Shown here one piece after another: positions 16,096-24,141 of a DNA stretch of 46,190 nucleotides. Position 1 is the first letter of the stretch. Every line of letters starts with the position of its first letter. The position numbers and the translations under genes are program-made. Source of the stretch: VRUE01 sp044867645. GTDB taxonomy: Bacteria > Actinomycetota > Thermoleophilia > Solirubrobacterales > 70-9. A model generated the notes under the pieces. That model worked only from the letters and a program-made list of their open reading frames with translations, made no database searches and was not told where the DNA came from. The stretch covers positions 1 to 46,190 of the forward strand of contig JBIOVI010000061.1 in NCBI GenBank assembly GCA_044867645.1. Reading direction: 5' to 3'.

Positions 16096-17169
16096 ATGCC
16101 AGAGGCAGGCCTCAAAGAGCTGCTGGAGGCCGGGGTCCACTTCGGCCACCAAACGCGGCGCTGGAACCCGAACATGCGCCGCTACATATTCGGCGAGCTG
16201 GACGGGATCCACATCGTCGACCTGGTCCAAACCGAGGCACTGCTCGAGAACGCGCGACGATTCGCCGGCGAGCTGGCGAGCGGGGGCGGCACGGTGCTAT
16301 TCGTCGGCACCAAGAAGCAGGCGCGCGGCCCGATCGAGGAATGGGCCACCCGCTGCAAGATGCCCTACGTGAACCAGCGCTGGCTGGGGGGGCTGCTGAC
16401 CAACTTCAACACGATCTCGGCACGGATCTCCCGCCTGCACGAGCTGACCTCCTGGCGCGAGGAGGGCAAACTCGAGCTGCTGCCGACCAAGGAGCGGATG
16501 GGCATGCAGGCCGAGCTGGCGAAGCTCGAGTACAACCTGGGTGGCGTCCGGGATATGGACCGCCTTCCCGACGCGGTCTTCGTCACCGACCTGAAAACCG
16601 AGGAGATCGCGGTTCGCGAGGCGGTTCGCCTGCGGATCCCGATCATCGGCCTGGTCGACACCAACTGCGACCCGACCCAGATCGACTACGTGGTTCCCGG
16701 CAACGACGACGCGATCCGCTCTTGCCAACTCGTGATCGGCACGATCGGCGCTGCGGTCGAGGAGGGCGCCGGCACCTGGCGGGTCCAGGAGGAGCGCCGC
16801 CTCGCGGAGGAAATGGAACGGCGCAAAAAAGAGGAAGAAGAGCGGAAGAAGCGGGAGGAGGAAGAGAAACTCCGGCAGGAAAAACTGGAGGCCGACAAGA
16901 AAGCGGCCGAAATCGCGGCGGCGGAAGCTGCGGCTAAAGCCCCGCCCGCTCAAGCCCCTCAGCCCGCGGGTCCTGTCGCCGGGGGCAGCCCTCCGGCTCA
17001 CCCGCCGGAGGGACAACCCTCGACGCCACCCGCGGGAGAGGCGCCAAGTGCCAAAGCTGAAAACGCCCCAGCCGAGAAAGAGGCTCCGGCCGAGGAGACC
17101 ACTGCCCCAGCGACCGAGAAAGCTGCGGATGACCCGGCCGATGAGGCGAAAGAGGAGGGCGGCAAATGA
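16096..17169 (+). CDS. rpsB: 30S ribosomal protein S2 with long C-terminal extension
   Basis: 357 aa against about 240-280 usually. The S2 core (1 to about 230) is standard: LLEAGVHFGHQTRRWNPNM, FVGTKKQARGPIEEWA, NQRWLGGLLTNFNTI, VDTNCDPTQIDYVVPGNDDAIRS. It is followed by a highly charged Glu/Lys/Arg coiled-coil (about 232-275) and an Ala/Pro-rich tail (276-357). The tail includes palindromic repeat copy B in frame at about residues 290-314. The tail is probably flexible and solvent-exposed. An AAGGAG ribosome site precedes the start; the 133-nt leader (15963-16095) is GC-rich and may be structured. It overlaps tsf by 4 bp. Confidence 0.95.
   Translation: MPEAGLKELLEAGVHFGHQTRRWNPNMRRYIFGELDGIHIVDLVQTEALLENARRFAGELASGGGTVLFVGTKKQARGPIEEWATRCKMPYVNQRWLGGLLTNFNTISARISRLHELTSWREEGKLELLPTKERMGMQAELAKLEYNLGGVRDMDRLPDAVFVTDLKTEEIAVREAVRLRIPIIGLVDTNCDPTQIDYVVPGNDDAIRSCQLVIGTIGAAVEEGAGTWRVQEERRLAEEMERRKKEEEERKKREEEEKLRQEKLEADKKAAEIAAAEAAAKAPPAQAPQPAGPVAGGSPPAHPPEGQPSTPPAGEAPSAKAENAPAEKEAPAEETTAPATEKAADDPADEAKEEGGK
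16963..17037. repeat. Palindromic repeat, copy B, inside rpsB
   Basis: Shares GGGTCCTGTCGCCGGGGG on the left and CGACGCCACCCGCGGG on the right with copies A and C. The variable stem is CTCCGGC paired with GCCGGAG, and the outer arms are CCCGCGGGT and ACCCGCGGG. It lies fully within the rpsB coding frame without interrupting it. Confidence 0.6.
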
Positions 17170-17768
17170 GCGTTTCCGCTGCCGATGTGAAGGCGCTGCG
17201 GGATCGGACGGGGGCGGCGATGATGGACTGCAAAGCCGCCCTCTCGGAATCCGAGGGGGACGTCGACCGGGCGATCGAGATCCTTCGCGTCAAGGGTCAG
17301 GCCTCGGCGGCGAAGCGCGAGGGCCGCGGCACCAGCGAGGGGGTCGTCTCCTCCTACATCCACGCCAACGACAAGGTCGGGGCGATGGTGGAAGTCCAGT
17401 GCGAGACCGACTTCGTCGCCCGCAACGAGGACTTCAAGGCCTTTGCCTACGAGGTGGCGCTGCACGTCGCCGCGACCGCGCCCAAGTACGTCTCCTCCGA
17501 GGAGATCCCGACGGAGGAGCGCGAGGCGGAGAAGCGGGTATTCGAGGAGAAGGCACGCGAGGACGGCAAACCGGACAACGTGGTGGAGAAGATCGTCGAA
17601 GGCCAGCTCTCCAAGTGGGCGAAAGAGGTGGCGCTGCTCGACCAATCCCACGTCAACGCCGAGAAGCACGACTCCAAGTCGATCGAGGAGCTGCGCCAGG
17701 AGCTGGCCGCGAAGACCGGCGAGAACATCCGAGTCGCGCGTTTCGCCTACTTCCGCGTAGGCGACTGA
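17166..17768 (+). CDS. tsf: Elongation factor Ts, short form
   Basis: 200 aa. Guanine-nucleotide exchange factor for EF-Tu. The N-terminal UBA-like domain (VKALRDRTGAAMMDCKAALSES), the EF-Tu-contacting ETDFVARNEDF motif at about 80-90 and the C-terminal IRVARFAYFRVGD are present. It has one core subdomain rather than two, as in Thermus and several actinobacteria/cyanobacteria. It is coupled to rpsB (ATGA), the universal order. Confidence 0.96.
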   Translation: MSVSAADVKALRDRTGAAMMDCKAALSESEGDVDRAIEILRVKGQASAAKREGRGTSEGVVSSYIHANDKVGAMVEVQCETDFVARNEDFKAFAYEVALHVAATAPKYVSSEEIPTEEREAEKRVFEEKAREDGKPDNVVEKIVEGQLSKWAKEVALLDQSHVNAEKHDSKSIEELRQELAAKTGENIRVARFAYFRVGD

Positions 17769-17821
17769 GCTTGGCCGCGACTCCTCCGCGGGGATAGGCT
17801 CCCGACGAGCGAGCCCGACCG

Positions 17822-18556
17822 ATGGACGCCGAGCCGAAATTCAGCCGCATCCTCCTGAAGCTCTCGGGGGAGGCACTTATGGGTCAGCTCGAGCACGGCA
17901 CCGACGCCGTCGAGGTCGAGCGGATCGCCCGCCAGGTCGGCGCCGTGCGCGAGCGGGGGGTGGAGGTGGCGATCGTGGTCGGCGCCGGCAACATCTACCG
18001 CGGCCTGCAGGCCGCCGCCGCCGGGATGGACCGGGCCACCGGCGACTACATGGGGATGCTGGCGACCGTGCTCAACGCGCTCACCCTCCAGGACGCGCTG
18101 GAGAAGATCGGCGAGCACACTCGAGTGATGTCGGCGATCGATGTCAAGGAGGTCGCCGAGCCCTACATTCGGCGCCGCGCGATGCGGCACCTGGAGAAGG
18201 GGAGGGTGGTGATCTTTGCCGCCGGCACCGGCAACCCGTTTTTCACCACGGACACGGCCGCGGCGCTGCGCGCCCTGGAGATTCACGCGGAGACGATCCT
18301 GATGGCGAAGAACGGGGTCGAAGGCGTCTACGACTCGGATCCCGCGACCAACCCCGAGGCGAAGTTCATCCCCGAGATCGGTCACCGCGAGGCGATCGAG
18401 CGGGGGCTGAAGGTGATGGACTCGACCGCGCTCTCGCTGTGCATGGACAACGACCTGCCGATCTACGTCTTCAACATGGGCGACGAGAGCAACATAGATA
18501 GGATCGTCGGCGGCGAGAGGGTGGGCACGCTGGTCTCCAGCGCCACCGCCGGATGA
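17822..18556 (+). CDS. pyrH: UMP kinase
   Basis: 244 aa. Phosphorylates UMP to UDP; hexameric amino-acid-kinase fold. Motifs are RILLKLSGEALMG, AIVVGAGNIYRG, DYMGMLATVLNAL, AAGTGNPFFTTDTAAALRALEI and KNGVEGVYDSDPATNPEAKF. A TAGGCT box at 17795-17800 lies 21 nt upstream, which could give a short leader. It sits between tsf and frr as in most bacteria. Confidence 0.97.
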   Translation: MDAEPKFSRILLKLSGEALMGQLEHGTDAVEVERIARQVGAVRERGVEVAIVVGAGNIYRGLQAAAAGMDRATGDYMGMLATVLNALTLQDALEKIGEHTRVMSAIDVKEVAEPYIRRRAMRHLEKGRVVIFAAGTGNPFFTTDTAAALRALEIHAETILMAKNGVEGVYDSDPATNPEAKFIPEIGHREAIERGLKVMDSTALSLCMDNDLPIYVFNMGDESNIDRIVGGERVGTLVSSATAG

Positions 18557-18572
18557 TCCGAGAGAGGACCCA

Positions 18573-19136
18573 GTGGAGCTGATCGACGAGCTGCTCAAGG
18601 ACGCCGAAGACCGGATGCAGAAGTCGGTCGAGTCGAGTCGTGGCGAGCTGGCCACGGTGCGCACCGGCCGCGCCTCGCCGCACCTGCTTGATCGGATCAC
18701 GGTCGACTACTACGGCTCGCCGACGCCGCTCAAGCAGCTCGCCAACGTCGCCACCTCCGACGCCCGCCTGCTTACCGTGACCCCCTTCGACAAGGGCTCT
18801 ATCGGCGAGATCGAGAAGGCGATCCAGGATTCCGACGTCGGCCTGACGCCCAGCAACGACGGCAACGTGATCCGGCTCCAGATTCCCGAGCTGACCGAGG
18901 AGCGTCGCCGCGAGATGGTCAAAGTCGTCCATGGCGTCGCCGAGGAGGGACGGGTCGCGGTCCGCAACATTCGTCGCGACACGATGCAGGACCTGCGCGA
19001 GCTGAAGAAAGAGGGGGAAGCGGGAGAGGACGACGAGCGCCGGGCCGAGGCCGCGCTGCAGAAGCAGACCGACGAGGCGATCGCCGAGATCGACGCGCTC
19101 CTCGAGGGAAAGGAAGAGGAGATCCTGGAGGTGTGA
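18573..19136 (+). CDS. frr: Ribosome recycling factor
   Basis: 187 aa from GTG with a GAGAGG ribosome site. Splits post-termination ribosomes together with EF-G. Typical segments are VRTGRASPHLLDRITVDYYGSPTPLKQLANV, DKGSIGEIEKAIQDSDVGLTPSNDG, and IRLQIPELTEERRREMVK. The standard length is 185. Its stop overlaps the uppS start. Confidence 0.97.
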   Translation: MELIDELLKDAEDRMQKSVESSRGELATVRTGRASPHLLDRITVDYYGSPTPLKQLANVATSDARLLTVTPFDKGSIGEIEKAIQDSDVGLTPSNDGNVIRLQIPELTEERRREMVKVVHGVAEEGRVAVRNIRRDTMQDLRELKKEGEAGEDDERRAEAALQKQTDEAIAEIDALLEGKEEEILEV

Positions 19137-19804
19137 GCACCTCCGCGCGGTACGTCGCGATCATCACCGACGGCAATGGCCGCTGGGCGCAGCAGCGAGG
19201 CCTGCCGGTCGTCGACGGACACAGGGCCGGTGCCGACACCGTCAAGGCGCGACTGCGGGACGCGGTCGAGCTGGGAGTCGAGGAGCTGACGGTGTTCTCG
19301 TTCTCGACCGAGAACTGGACGCGCCCGGCCGAGGAGGTGGAGGGGCTGATGAGGATGTTCGGCGAGCGGATCGACGCCGAGACCCCCGAGCTCGACGCCG
19401 AAGGCGTGCGGATGCGGTTCCTCGGGCGGCGCGAGGGCGTGGCGAAGGACCTGGTCAAGAAAATGGAATGGGCCGAGGAGACCACCGCGGCGAATGACCG
19501 GATCGCCCTCTTCGTCGCCTTCAACTACGGCGGGCGAGCGGAGATCGTCGATGCGGCACGAGCTTTTGAGGGGAGCTCCGAGGAGGAGTTCCGCGAACAC
19601 CTCTACGCGCCCGAGATGCATGAGCCCGACCTCTTGATCCGAACCAGCGGCGAGCAGCGACTCTCCAACTACCTGCTCTGGCAGTGCGCCTACTCGGAGC
19701 TGGTCTTCCGCGACGAGCTGTGGCCGGACTTCGGCCGCGAGGCCTTCGAAGAGTCGCTGCGCGAGTTCGAGGCGCGACGCAGGCGTTTCGGGGCGAGGAC
19801 CTAA
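19133..19804 (+). CDS. uppS: Isoprenyl (undecaprenyl-type) diphosphate synthase
   Basis: 223 aa from GTG, overlapping the frr stop. cis-Prenyltransferase making the long-chain lipid carrier for cell-wall synthesis. The active-site stretch is VAIITDGNGRWAQQRGLP; the catalytic Asp is kept, while the preceding residue is Thr where Met is usual. Other signatures are GHRAGADTVK, FSFSTENWTRP, FNYGGRAEI, LLIRTSGEQRLSNYLLWQ and ELWPDF. It is slightly short compared with about 250 aa. Product chain length cannot be set from sequence. The gene order frr-uppS-cdsA-dxr-rseP is conserved. Confidence 0.93.
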   Translation: MSTSARYVAIITDGNGRWAQQRGLPVVDGHRAGADTVKARLRDAVELGVEELTVFSFSTENWTRPAEEVEGLMRMFGERIDAETPELDAEGVRMRFLGRREGVAKDLVKKMEWAEETTAANDRIALFVAFNYGGRAEIVDAARAFEGSSEEEFREHLYAPEMHEPDLLIRTSGEQRLSNYLLWQCAYSELVFRDELWPDFGREAFEESLREFEARRRRFGART

Positions 19805-20697
19805 TGGTCCGCGACCTGTTCGACGACGAGATGTTCGCGGAGGAGCCGCCGCCGCCCGAGCGGCCGCCCCGTCAACCCCGACGACGGCGCAGCGCCGTAC
19901 TAACCGGCGAGACGGCGCGGCGAATCCTGGTCGCGATCCCTTGGATCGCCTTTGCGATTGCGATCGTCGTGCTCGGCGACATCGTCTTCGCCGCCGCGAT
20001 GGTCGCGATCGGGCTGCTCTGCCTACGTGAGTACTTCCTGATGACCGCGCCGCTGCGACCGGTCCAAGCGGCTGCCTACATCGCCCTGGTGGCAATGATC
20101 GTCGCCGCCCACTTCGGCACCGCCTTCAATGTCCTTCTCGTCGCCACCGCATCCTTCCCGCTGCTCTTCGTCTTCGGGGCGCGGCGCAGGCCGCTCGAGG
20201 GCGTCGTCGTCTCGATGGGGGTGACCGTGCTCGGTGCGGTCTGGATCGGCTTGCCCCTGGTCCACGCGGTGCTCCTGCGTGACCTGCCGGATCACGGAGC
20301 AGCCCTGCTGGTCGACGTCCTGGTCGGCACCTTCGCCACCGACACCGGCGCCTATGCCACTGGCCGCATGTTCGGCTCGCACCGGATCGCTCCCGACCTC
20401 TCGCCGAACAAGACGATCGAGGGCCTGATCGGCGGTTTCCTGATCGGCACGATGGGCTTCTGGTTTGCCGGCCTCTATCAAGACTGGCTTTCCGGGGTCG
20501 ATGCCCTGATCATCGGCGCCGCGGTGGCGGCGATCGGCCCGGTCGGCGATCTCTTCGCCTCGATGGTGAAGCGGGACCTCGGAAAAAAGGACACCGGCAA
20601 GCTCTTCGGCCCGCACGGCGGCCTGCTCGACCGCCTCGACGCCGTCTTCTTCACGATCGTCGTCGGCTACTACCTCTCGCTCCAGCTGGTCTACTGA
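19804..20697 (+). CDS. cdsA: Phosphatidate cytidylyltransferase
   Basis: 297 aa from the ATG at 19804 overlapping the uppS stop (TAATG); the frame is open upstream inside uppS only as a shadow. Integral membrane enzyme making CDP-diacylglycerol. There is a charged Pro-rich N-terminus (about 1-40), then seven or eight membrane segments. The family signature is near the C-terminus: DLFASMVKRDLGKKDTGKLF followed by PHGGLLDRLDAVFF. SPNKTIEGLIGG also matches the family. CDP-DAG feeds the phosphatidyltransferase at 29051. Confidence 0.95.
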   Translation: MVRDLFDDEMFAEEPPPPERPPRQPRRRRSAVLTGETARRILVAIPWIAFAIAIVVLGDIVFAAAMVAIGLLCLREYFLMTAPLRPVQAAAYIALVAMIVAAHFGTAFNVLLVATASFPLLFVFGARRRPLEGVVVSMGVTVLGAVWIGLPLVHAVLLRDLPDHGAALLVDVLVGTFATDTGAYATGRMFGSHRIAPDLSPNKTIEGLIGGFLIGTMGFWFAGLYQDWLSGVDALIIGAAVAAIGPVGDLFASMVKRDLGKKDTGKLFGPHGGLLDRLDAVFFTIVVGYYLSLQLVY

Positions 20698-20703
20698 GCC
20701 TCC

Positions 20704-20709
20704 TAGACT
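20704..20709 (+). promoter_or_regulatory. Leaderless -10 box of dxr
   Basis: TAGACT ends 7 nt before the dxr ATG, in the 19-nt gap after cdsA. It suggests that dxr-rseP has its own leaderless transcript. Confidence 0.45.
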
Positions 20710-20716
20710 GCTGTAG

Positions 20717-21862
20717 ATGAAGAGGCTAGTCATCCTCGGCAGCACCGGCTCGATCGGCACCCAGGCGCTGCAGATCGTCGCTGCCTCGGAGGAGCTCCAG
20801 GTCGTCGGCCTGGCGGCTGGATCGAGCTGGGAGCAACTACTGGAGCAGGCGCGTCAACACGGCGTGCCTGCCGTGGCGCTGGCCGACTCCGGTGCGGCCG
20901 AGAAAGCGCGCTCGGCCTGGGACGGCCGTGTGCTGGACGGCGAGTCCGGCGTCCGCGAGCTGATCGCCTCCTCCGGCGCCGATCTGGTCCTCAACGGGAT
21001 GGTCGGCGCGGCGGGCCTCGGCCCAACCGTGGTCGCGCTCAGCGAGGGGATCGACGTCGCCCTCGCCAACAAGGAGAGCCTCGTGATCGGCGGCGAGCTG
21101 ACGACGGCACTGGCCGAAGCGACCGGGGCGAGGTTGCTGCCCGTCGACTCCGAGCACTCGGCGCTGTTCCAGTTGATCGGGGCGGAGGCCCCGGGGACGG
21201 TTGAGCGACTGGTCCTGACCGCCTCGGGAGGTCCCTTCCGCGGCCGCACCGATCTCTCGGACGTCAGCGTCGAGGACGCTCTCGCGCATCCCACCTGGAG
21301 GATGGGAGGACGGATAACGATCGACTCAGCGACTCTGATGAACAAGGGATTCGAGGCGATCGAGGCCCATCACCTCTTTGGCGTGCCCTACGAGCGGATC
21401 GCCGTGGTGGTCCACCCGCAGTCGATCGTGCACTCGCTGATCGACCTCAACGACGGCTCCACGCTCGCCCACCTCGGCTATCCCGACATGCGGGTGCCGA
21501 TCTCCTATGCGTTGCACCACCCCGAGCGTGCCGACGTCGACGTGCCACGACTCGACCTCGCAGAGGTGGGCGAGCTGAGCTTCGAGCCACCCGATCTGGA
21601 CACCTTCGCCTGCCTGCGCCTCGCCCTCGACGCCGGACGGGAGGGCGGGACCGCCCCCTGCGTGCTCAACGCCGCCGACGAGGTCGCCGTCGCCGCCTTC
21701 CTCGACGGCCGCATCGCCTTCACCGCGATCGCGGCGGCGATCGGACGAGTGCTGGAGCAGATGCCGGCGCTCCCGGTCACCCACTTCGAGGATCTATTCG
21801 CCATCGACGAAGAGGCCCGCCGCCGCACCGAAGAGCAGGTCGGGGGTTTGGCGAAGGTATGA
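20717..21862 (+). CDS. dxr: 1-deoxy-D-xylulose 5-phosphate reductoisomerase
   Basis: 381 aa. Second step of the MEP isoprenoid pathway, DXP to MEP with NADPH. The nucleotide-binding motif is ILGSTGSIGTQALQIV. The metal/substrate motifs are LANKESLVIGG, PVDSEHSALFQ, LTASGGPFRG, MGGRITIDSATLMNKGFEAIEAHHLF and VVHPQSIVHSLI. The terminal helical domain is present. With ispG at 26011 it places two MEP-pathway genes in this window. It overlaps rseP by 4 bp. Confidence 0.97.
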   Translation: MKRLVILGSTGSIGTQALQIVAASEELQVVGLAAGSSWEQLLEQARQHGVPAVALADSGAAEKARSAWDGRVLDGESGVRELIASSGADLVLNGMVGAAGLGPTVVALSEGIDVALANKESLVIGGELTTALAEATGARLLPVDSEHSALFQLIGAEAPGTVERLVLTASGGPFRGRTDLSDVSVEDALAHPTWRMGGRITIDSATLMNKGFEAIEAHHLFGVPYERIAVVVHPQSIVHSLIDLNDGSTLAHLGYPDMRVPISYALHHPERADVDVPRLDLAEVGELSFEPPDLDTFACLRLALDAGREGGTAPCVLNAADEVAVAAFLDGRIAFTAIAAAIGRVLEQMPALPVTHFEDLFAIDEEARRRTEEQVGGLAKV

Positions 21863-22950
21863 GCTGGCTCTTTATCTTCCTCGGCTTCTCGGCGCTGATC
21901 ATCCTCCACGAGGCGGGCCACTTCTTCGCTGCCAAGGCGACCGGAATGCGGGTGGAGAAGTTCTTCCTCTTCTTCGGGCCGAAGCTGGTCTCGATCAAAC
22001 GAGGAGAGACCGAGTATGGGATAGCCGCGATCCCCGCCGGCGGCTACGTGAAGATCAGCGGCATGAACCCGGACGACAAGCTGCCGCCCGGGGAGGAGCA
22101 CCGTGGCTACTACGAACAGCCCGTCTGGAAACGGATCGTGGTGATCGGCGCGGGCCCAGCGGTGAACATCGTGCTCGCTTTCCTGATTCTGTTTGCCGTC
22201 TCGCTAAACGCCAACGAGGTCACGCAGACGGTCGGCGAAATCGTCCCCAAGAGCCCCGCGGCCGTTTCGCTCAAACCCGGGGATCGCATCGTCGCGGTCG
22301 ACGGAAAGAGCTACCCGAGCGCGGATCTCGAAACCCGGCTGACCAACTTCGCCGAAGAGGTCGCTTCGCACGAATGCGCCGGCAAGCAAATCGATGGCTG
22401 TCGAGCGACGACGCCGGTGGTCTTGCGGGTAAAGCGCGACGGCACGGTTTCCACCATCGTCGCCCGTCCCGAATACGACTCCTCGGTGGGGCGAATGAGA
22501 CTCGGCTTCTCCTATGGCGAGACCCCCGCGGACTTGGGGGTCGGCGGCGCCCTCGACCGCTCGACCGGGTTCATGTGGCTGGTCACTCACAAGACCTTCA
22601 CCGTCTTCGCCAACCTCCTCGACGCCGAACACCGCAAAGAAGTGTCCGGCGTGGTCGGGACCAGCGACGTCGCCCATCAGACGATCGAGAAGCTCGGCAC
22701 GACCGAGGCGCTGATCCTGCTCGCCGTGGTCAGCCTCTCGCTCGGCCTGATCAACCTCTTCCCCTTCCTGCCGCTGGACGGGGGGCACATCTTCTGGAGC
22801 CTGGTCGAGAAAGTCCGCGGCAAGCCGGTTCCCTTCCGTGTCATGGAACGCGCCGGCGCGGTCGGCTTCGTGCTGGTGATCATGCTCGTCTTCCTCGGCC
22901 TCAGCAACGACATCGGCCGCCTCACCGGCGAAGGCTTCAACGTCCGCTGA
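21859..22950 (+). CDS. rseP: Site-2 zinc metalloprotease RseP
   Basis: 363 aa. Intramembrane protease that cuts anti-sigma factors and remnant signal peptides. The first membrane helix carries the zinc motif HEAGH (IILHEAGHFFAAKATG, about 15-30). One PDZ domain occupies about 125-200 (VGEIVPKSPAAVSLKPGDRIVAVDG). The third zinc ligand is in LINLFPFLPLDGGHI near the C-terminus, followed by a last membrane helix. A single PDZ domain is the usual Gram-positive form. It may act on the membrane-anchored regulator at 33401, but that is speculation. Confidence 0.94.
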   Translation: MSWLFIFLGFSALIILHEAGHFFAAKATGMRVEKFFLFFGPKLVSIKRGETEYGIAAIPAGGYVKISGMNPDDKLPPGEEHRGYYEQPVWKRIVVIGAGPAVNIVLAFLILFAVSLNANEVTQTVGEIVPKSPAAVSLKPGDRIVAVDGKSYPSADLETRLTNFAEEVASHECAGKQIDGCRATTPVVLRVKRDGTVSTIVARPEYDSSVGRMRLGFSYGETPADLGVGGALDRSTGFMWLVTHKTFTVFANLLDAEHRKEVSGVVGTSDVAHQTIEKLGTTEALILLAVVSLSLGLINLFPFLPLDGGHIFWSLVEKVRGKPVPFRVMERAGAVGFVLVIMLVFLGLSNDIGRLTGEGFNVR

Positions 22951-22965
22951 GACCTATGCATCGTT

Positions 22966-22971
22966 TACGCT
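22966..22971 (+). promoter_or_regulatory. Leaderless -10 box of the small membrane gene
   Basis: TACGCT ends 8 nt before ATG 22980. It supports that the small frameshifted reading frame behind it is, or was, a transcribed gene. Confidence 0.35.
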
Positions 22972-22979
22972 GCGTCGAT

Positions 22980-23170
22980 ATGAGGGATCTCAGTTATCGC
23001 AACATCTGGATCAGCCTTGTGATCGCCCTGACGCCGACGATCGCTGGAATGCTCTTGCTTCGACACAACCCGGAAGCGAAGGCATCGTCGCGTTGCTGGG
23101 ACTTGTACTAGCGGTGGTGGCGCTTCATGTGTTCGACCGCCGCGAGCTGCGCCGACGCGAGAAGCTCTAG
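22980..23170 (+). pseudogene. Small two-TM membrane protein with a frameshift
   Basis: Reading from ATG 22980 gives a first membrane segment (NIWISLVIALTPTIAGMLLL) and then stops at 23109-23111 after a short out-of-character tail. Moving to the frame of GAA at 23078 gives EGIVALLGLVLAVVALHVF and a basic end DRRELRRREKL, stopping at 23168-23170. Together they make a plausible protein of about 63 aa with two membrane helices and a cytoplasmic basic tail. The switch lies around 23073-23080. It may be a real frameshift mutation, a sequencing error or programmed shifting. The family was not recognised. Confidence 0.5.
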
Positions 23171-23175
23171 GCCGC

Positions 23176-24141
23176 CTATTTCTCGCGACTAACGTCTCTG
23201 GGAATCACTTTAAAACTGTAGGCGGCAGGGGAGGGGTCGGCCTTACCCGACGAATCGCGGGCGCGAACTTTGAAGCTGTGCCTACCGAGTTGCAGGCGGC
23301 GAGTGGTGAAGGGCGAGCGGCAGGATTTGAACCGTCCGCCGTCCAGCTTGCACTCGAAGCGAGCTTTCGCCTCGTTGGAGTCGAAGCGAAAGGTCGGGGT
23401 TCGATCGCGGGTCCTCTTTGCTGGCTTGCGCTCGAGCGTGGTCCGCGGGGGACGGCCGGACTGGGACTGAGGGCCGGAGCCGACTTTGCCACCGGCGCCA
23501 GCACCACCCGCACTCGATTCACAGGCGTGCTCGGACGGTTTTACCGAGTTCGGCCGGGGACCGGGAAAGACGACTGAGAAGTCGGCGGCGCTGTTGTTGT
23601 GGTCATCGCTCGACTCGAGCAACGTCGGGCAGCCCGGCGCGATCGTACGCCTGAGCGCCATTCCAGCCGGAATCCCGGCTGGCACGGCTGGCTGGCCGAC
23701 GGGGGATGGGGTCGGTCCGGCGAAGCTCCCCCAGGCGACGCAGTCGAGCGATTCCCAGCAAACCGCACCGCCGGCGGGACTCAGCAGGCCCGGGGCAAAC
23801 CCAACATCCGCGGCAATACCGAACTCGGCCTCAGCCGCTGGCGTCGCCGCAAGGAGCGTGCTCTGGTCGGCGCCACCGGGGACTTCGCTCGGGAAGGGCA
23901 CGCTGTCGACCGAGGCGCCAGTGGCGTCGAAGAAGTCGATCGAGTGCCCGGCGACGAAGTTCTGGCCCTGCTCGAACATCTGCAGCTCTACATACCTGGA
24001 GTCGGGTTGTCCGCTCGAGCCCGCGTACACCTCGCGGATCAGCACGTCGTGGAACGTCGCGAAGGCGGGTTGGACGCCGAGCGTCAAGAGCGCCAGGACC
24101 AGCCCTGCCGTACTGGCTCCGCGTCGACCGAGGTGGGCCAT
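23176..24141 (-). CDS. Secreted protein: LTD-like domain plus one Ig-like repeat
   Basis: 321 aa from the ATG at 24141 that overlaps the stop of the upstream paralogue (TAATG); the open frame continues upstream but that start gives a proper signal peptide (MAHLGRRGASTAGLVLALLTLG, cleaved after AFA). Residues about 29-190 match the N-terminal domain of the neighbour 24141-25949 (FHDVLIREVYAG, YVELQMFEQGQNFVAGHSI), resembling a lamin-tail-like adhesion domain. After a Gly/Ser linker there is one Ig-like repeat with TPTFRFDSNEAKARFECKLD. Probably an extracellular surface or matrix protein; no catalytic motif is visible. It is the shorter member of a tandem pair. Confidence 0.8.
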   Translation of the reverse strand: MAHLGRRGASTAGLVLALLTLGVQPAFATFHDVLIREVYAGSSGQPDSRYVELQMFEQGQNFVAGHSIDFFDATGASVDSVPFPSEVPGGADQSTLLAATPAAEAEFGIAADVGFAPGLLSPAGGAVCWESLDCVAWGSFAGPTPSPVGQPAVPAGIPAGMALRRTIAPGCPTLLESSDDHNNSAADFSVVFPGPRPNSVKPSEHACESSAGGAGAGGKVGSGPQSQSGRPPRTTLERKPAKRTRDRTPTFRFDSNEAKARFECKLDGGRFKSCRSPFTTRRLQLGRHSFKVRARDSSGKADPSPAAYSFKVIPRDVSREK

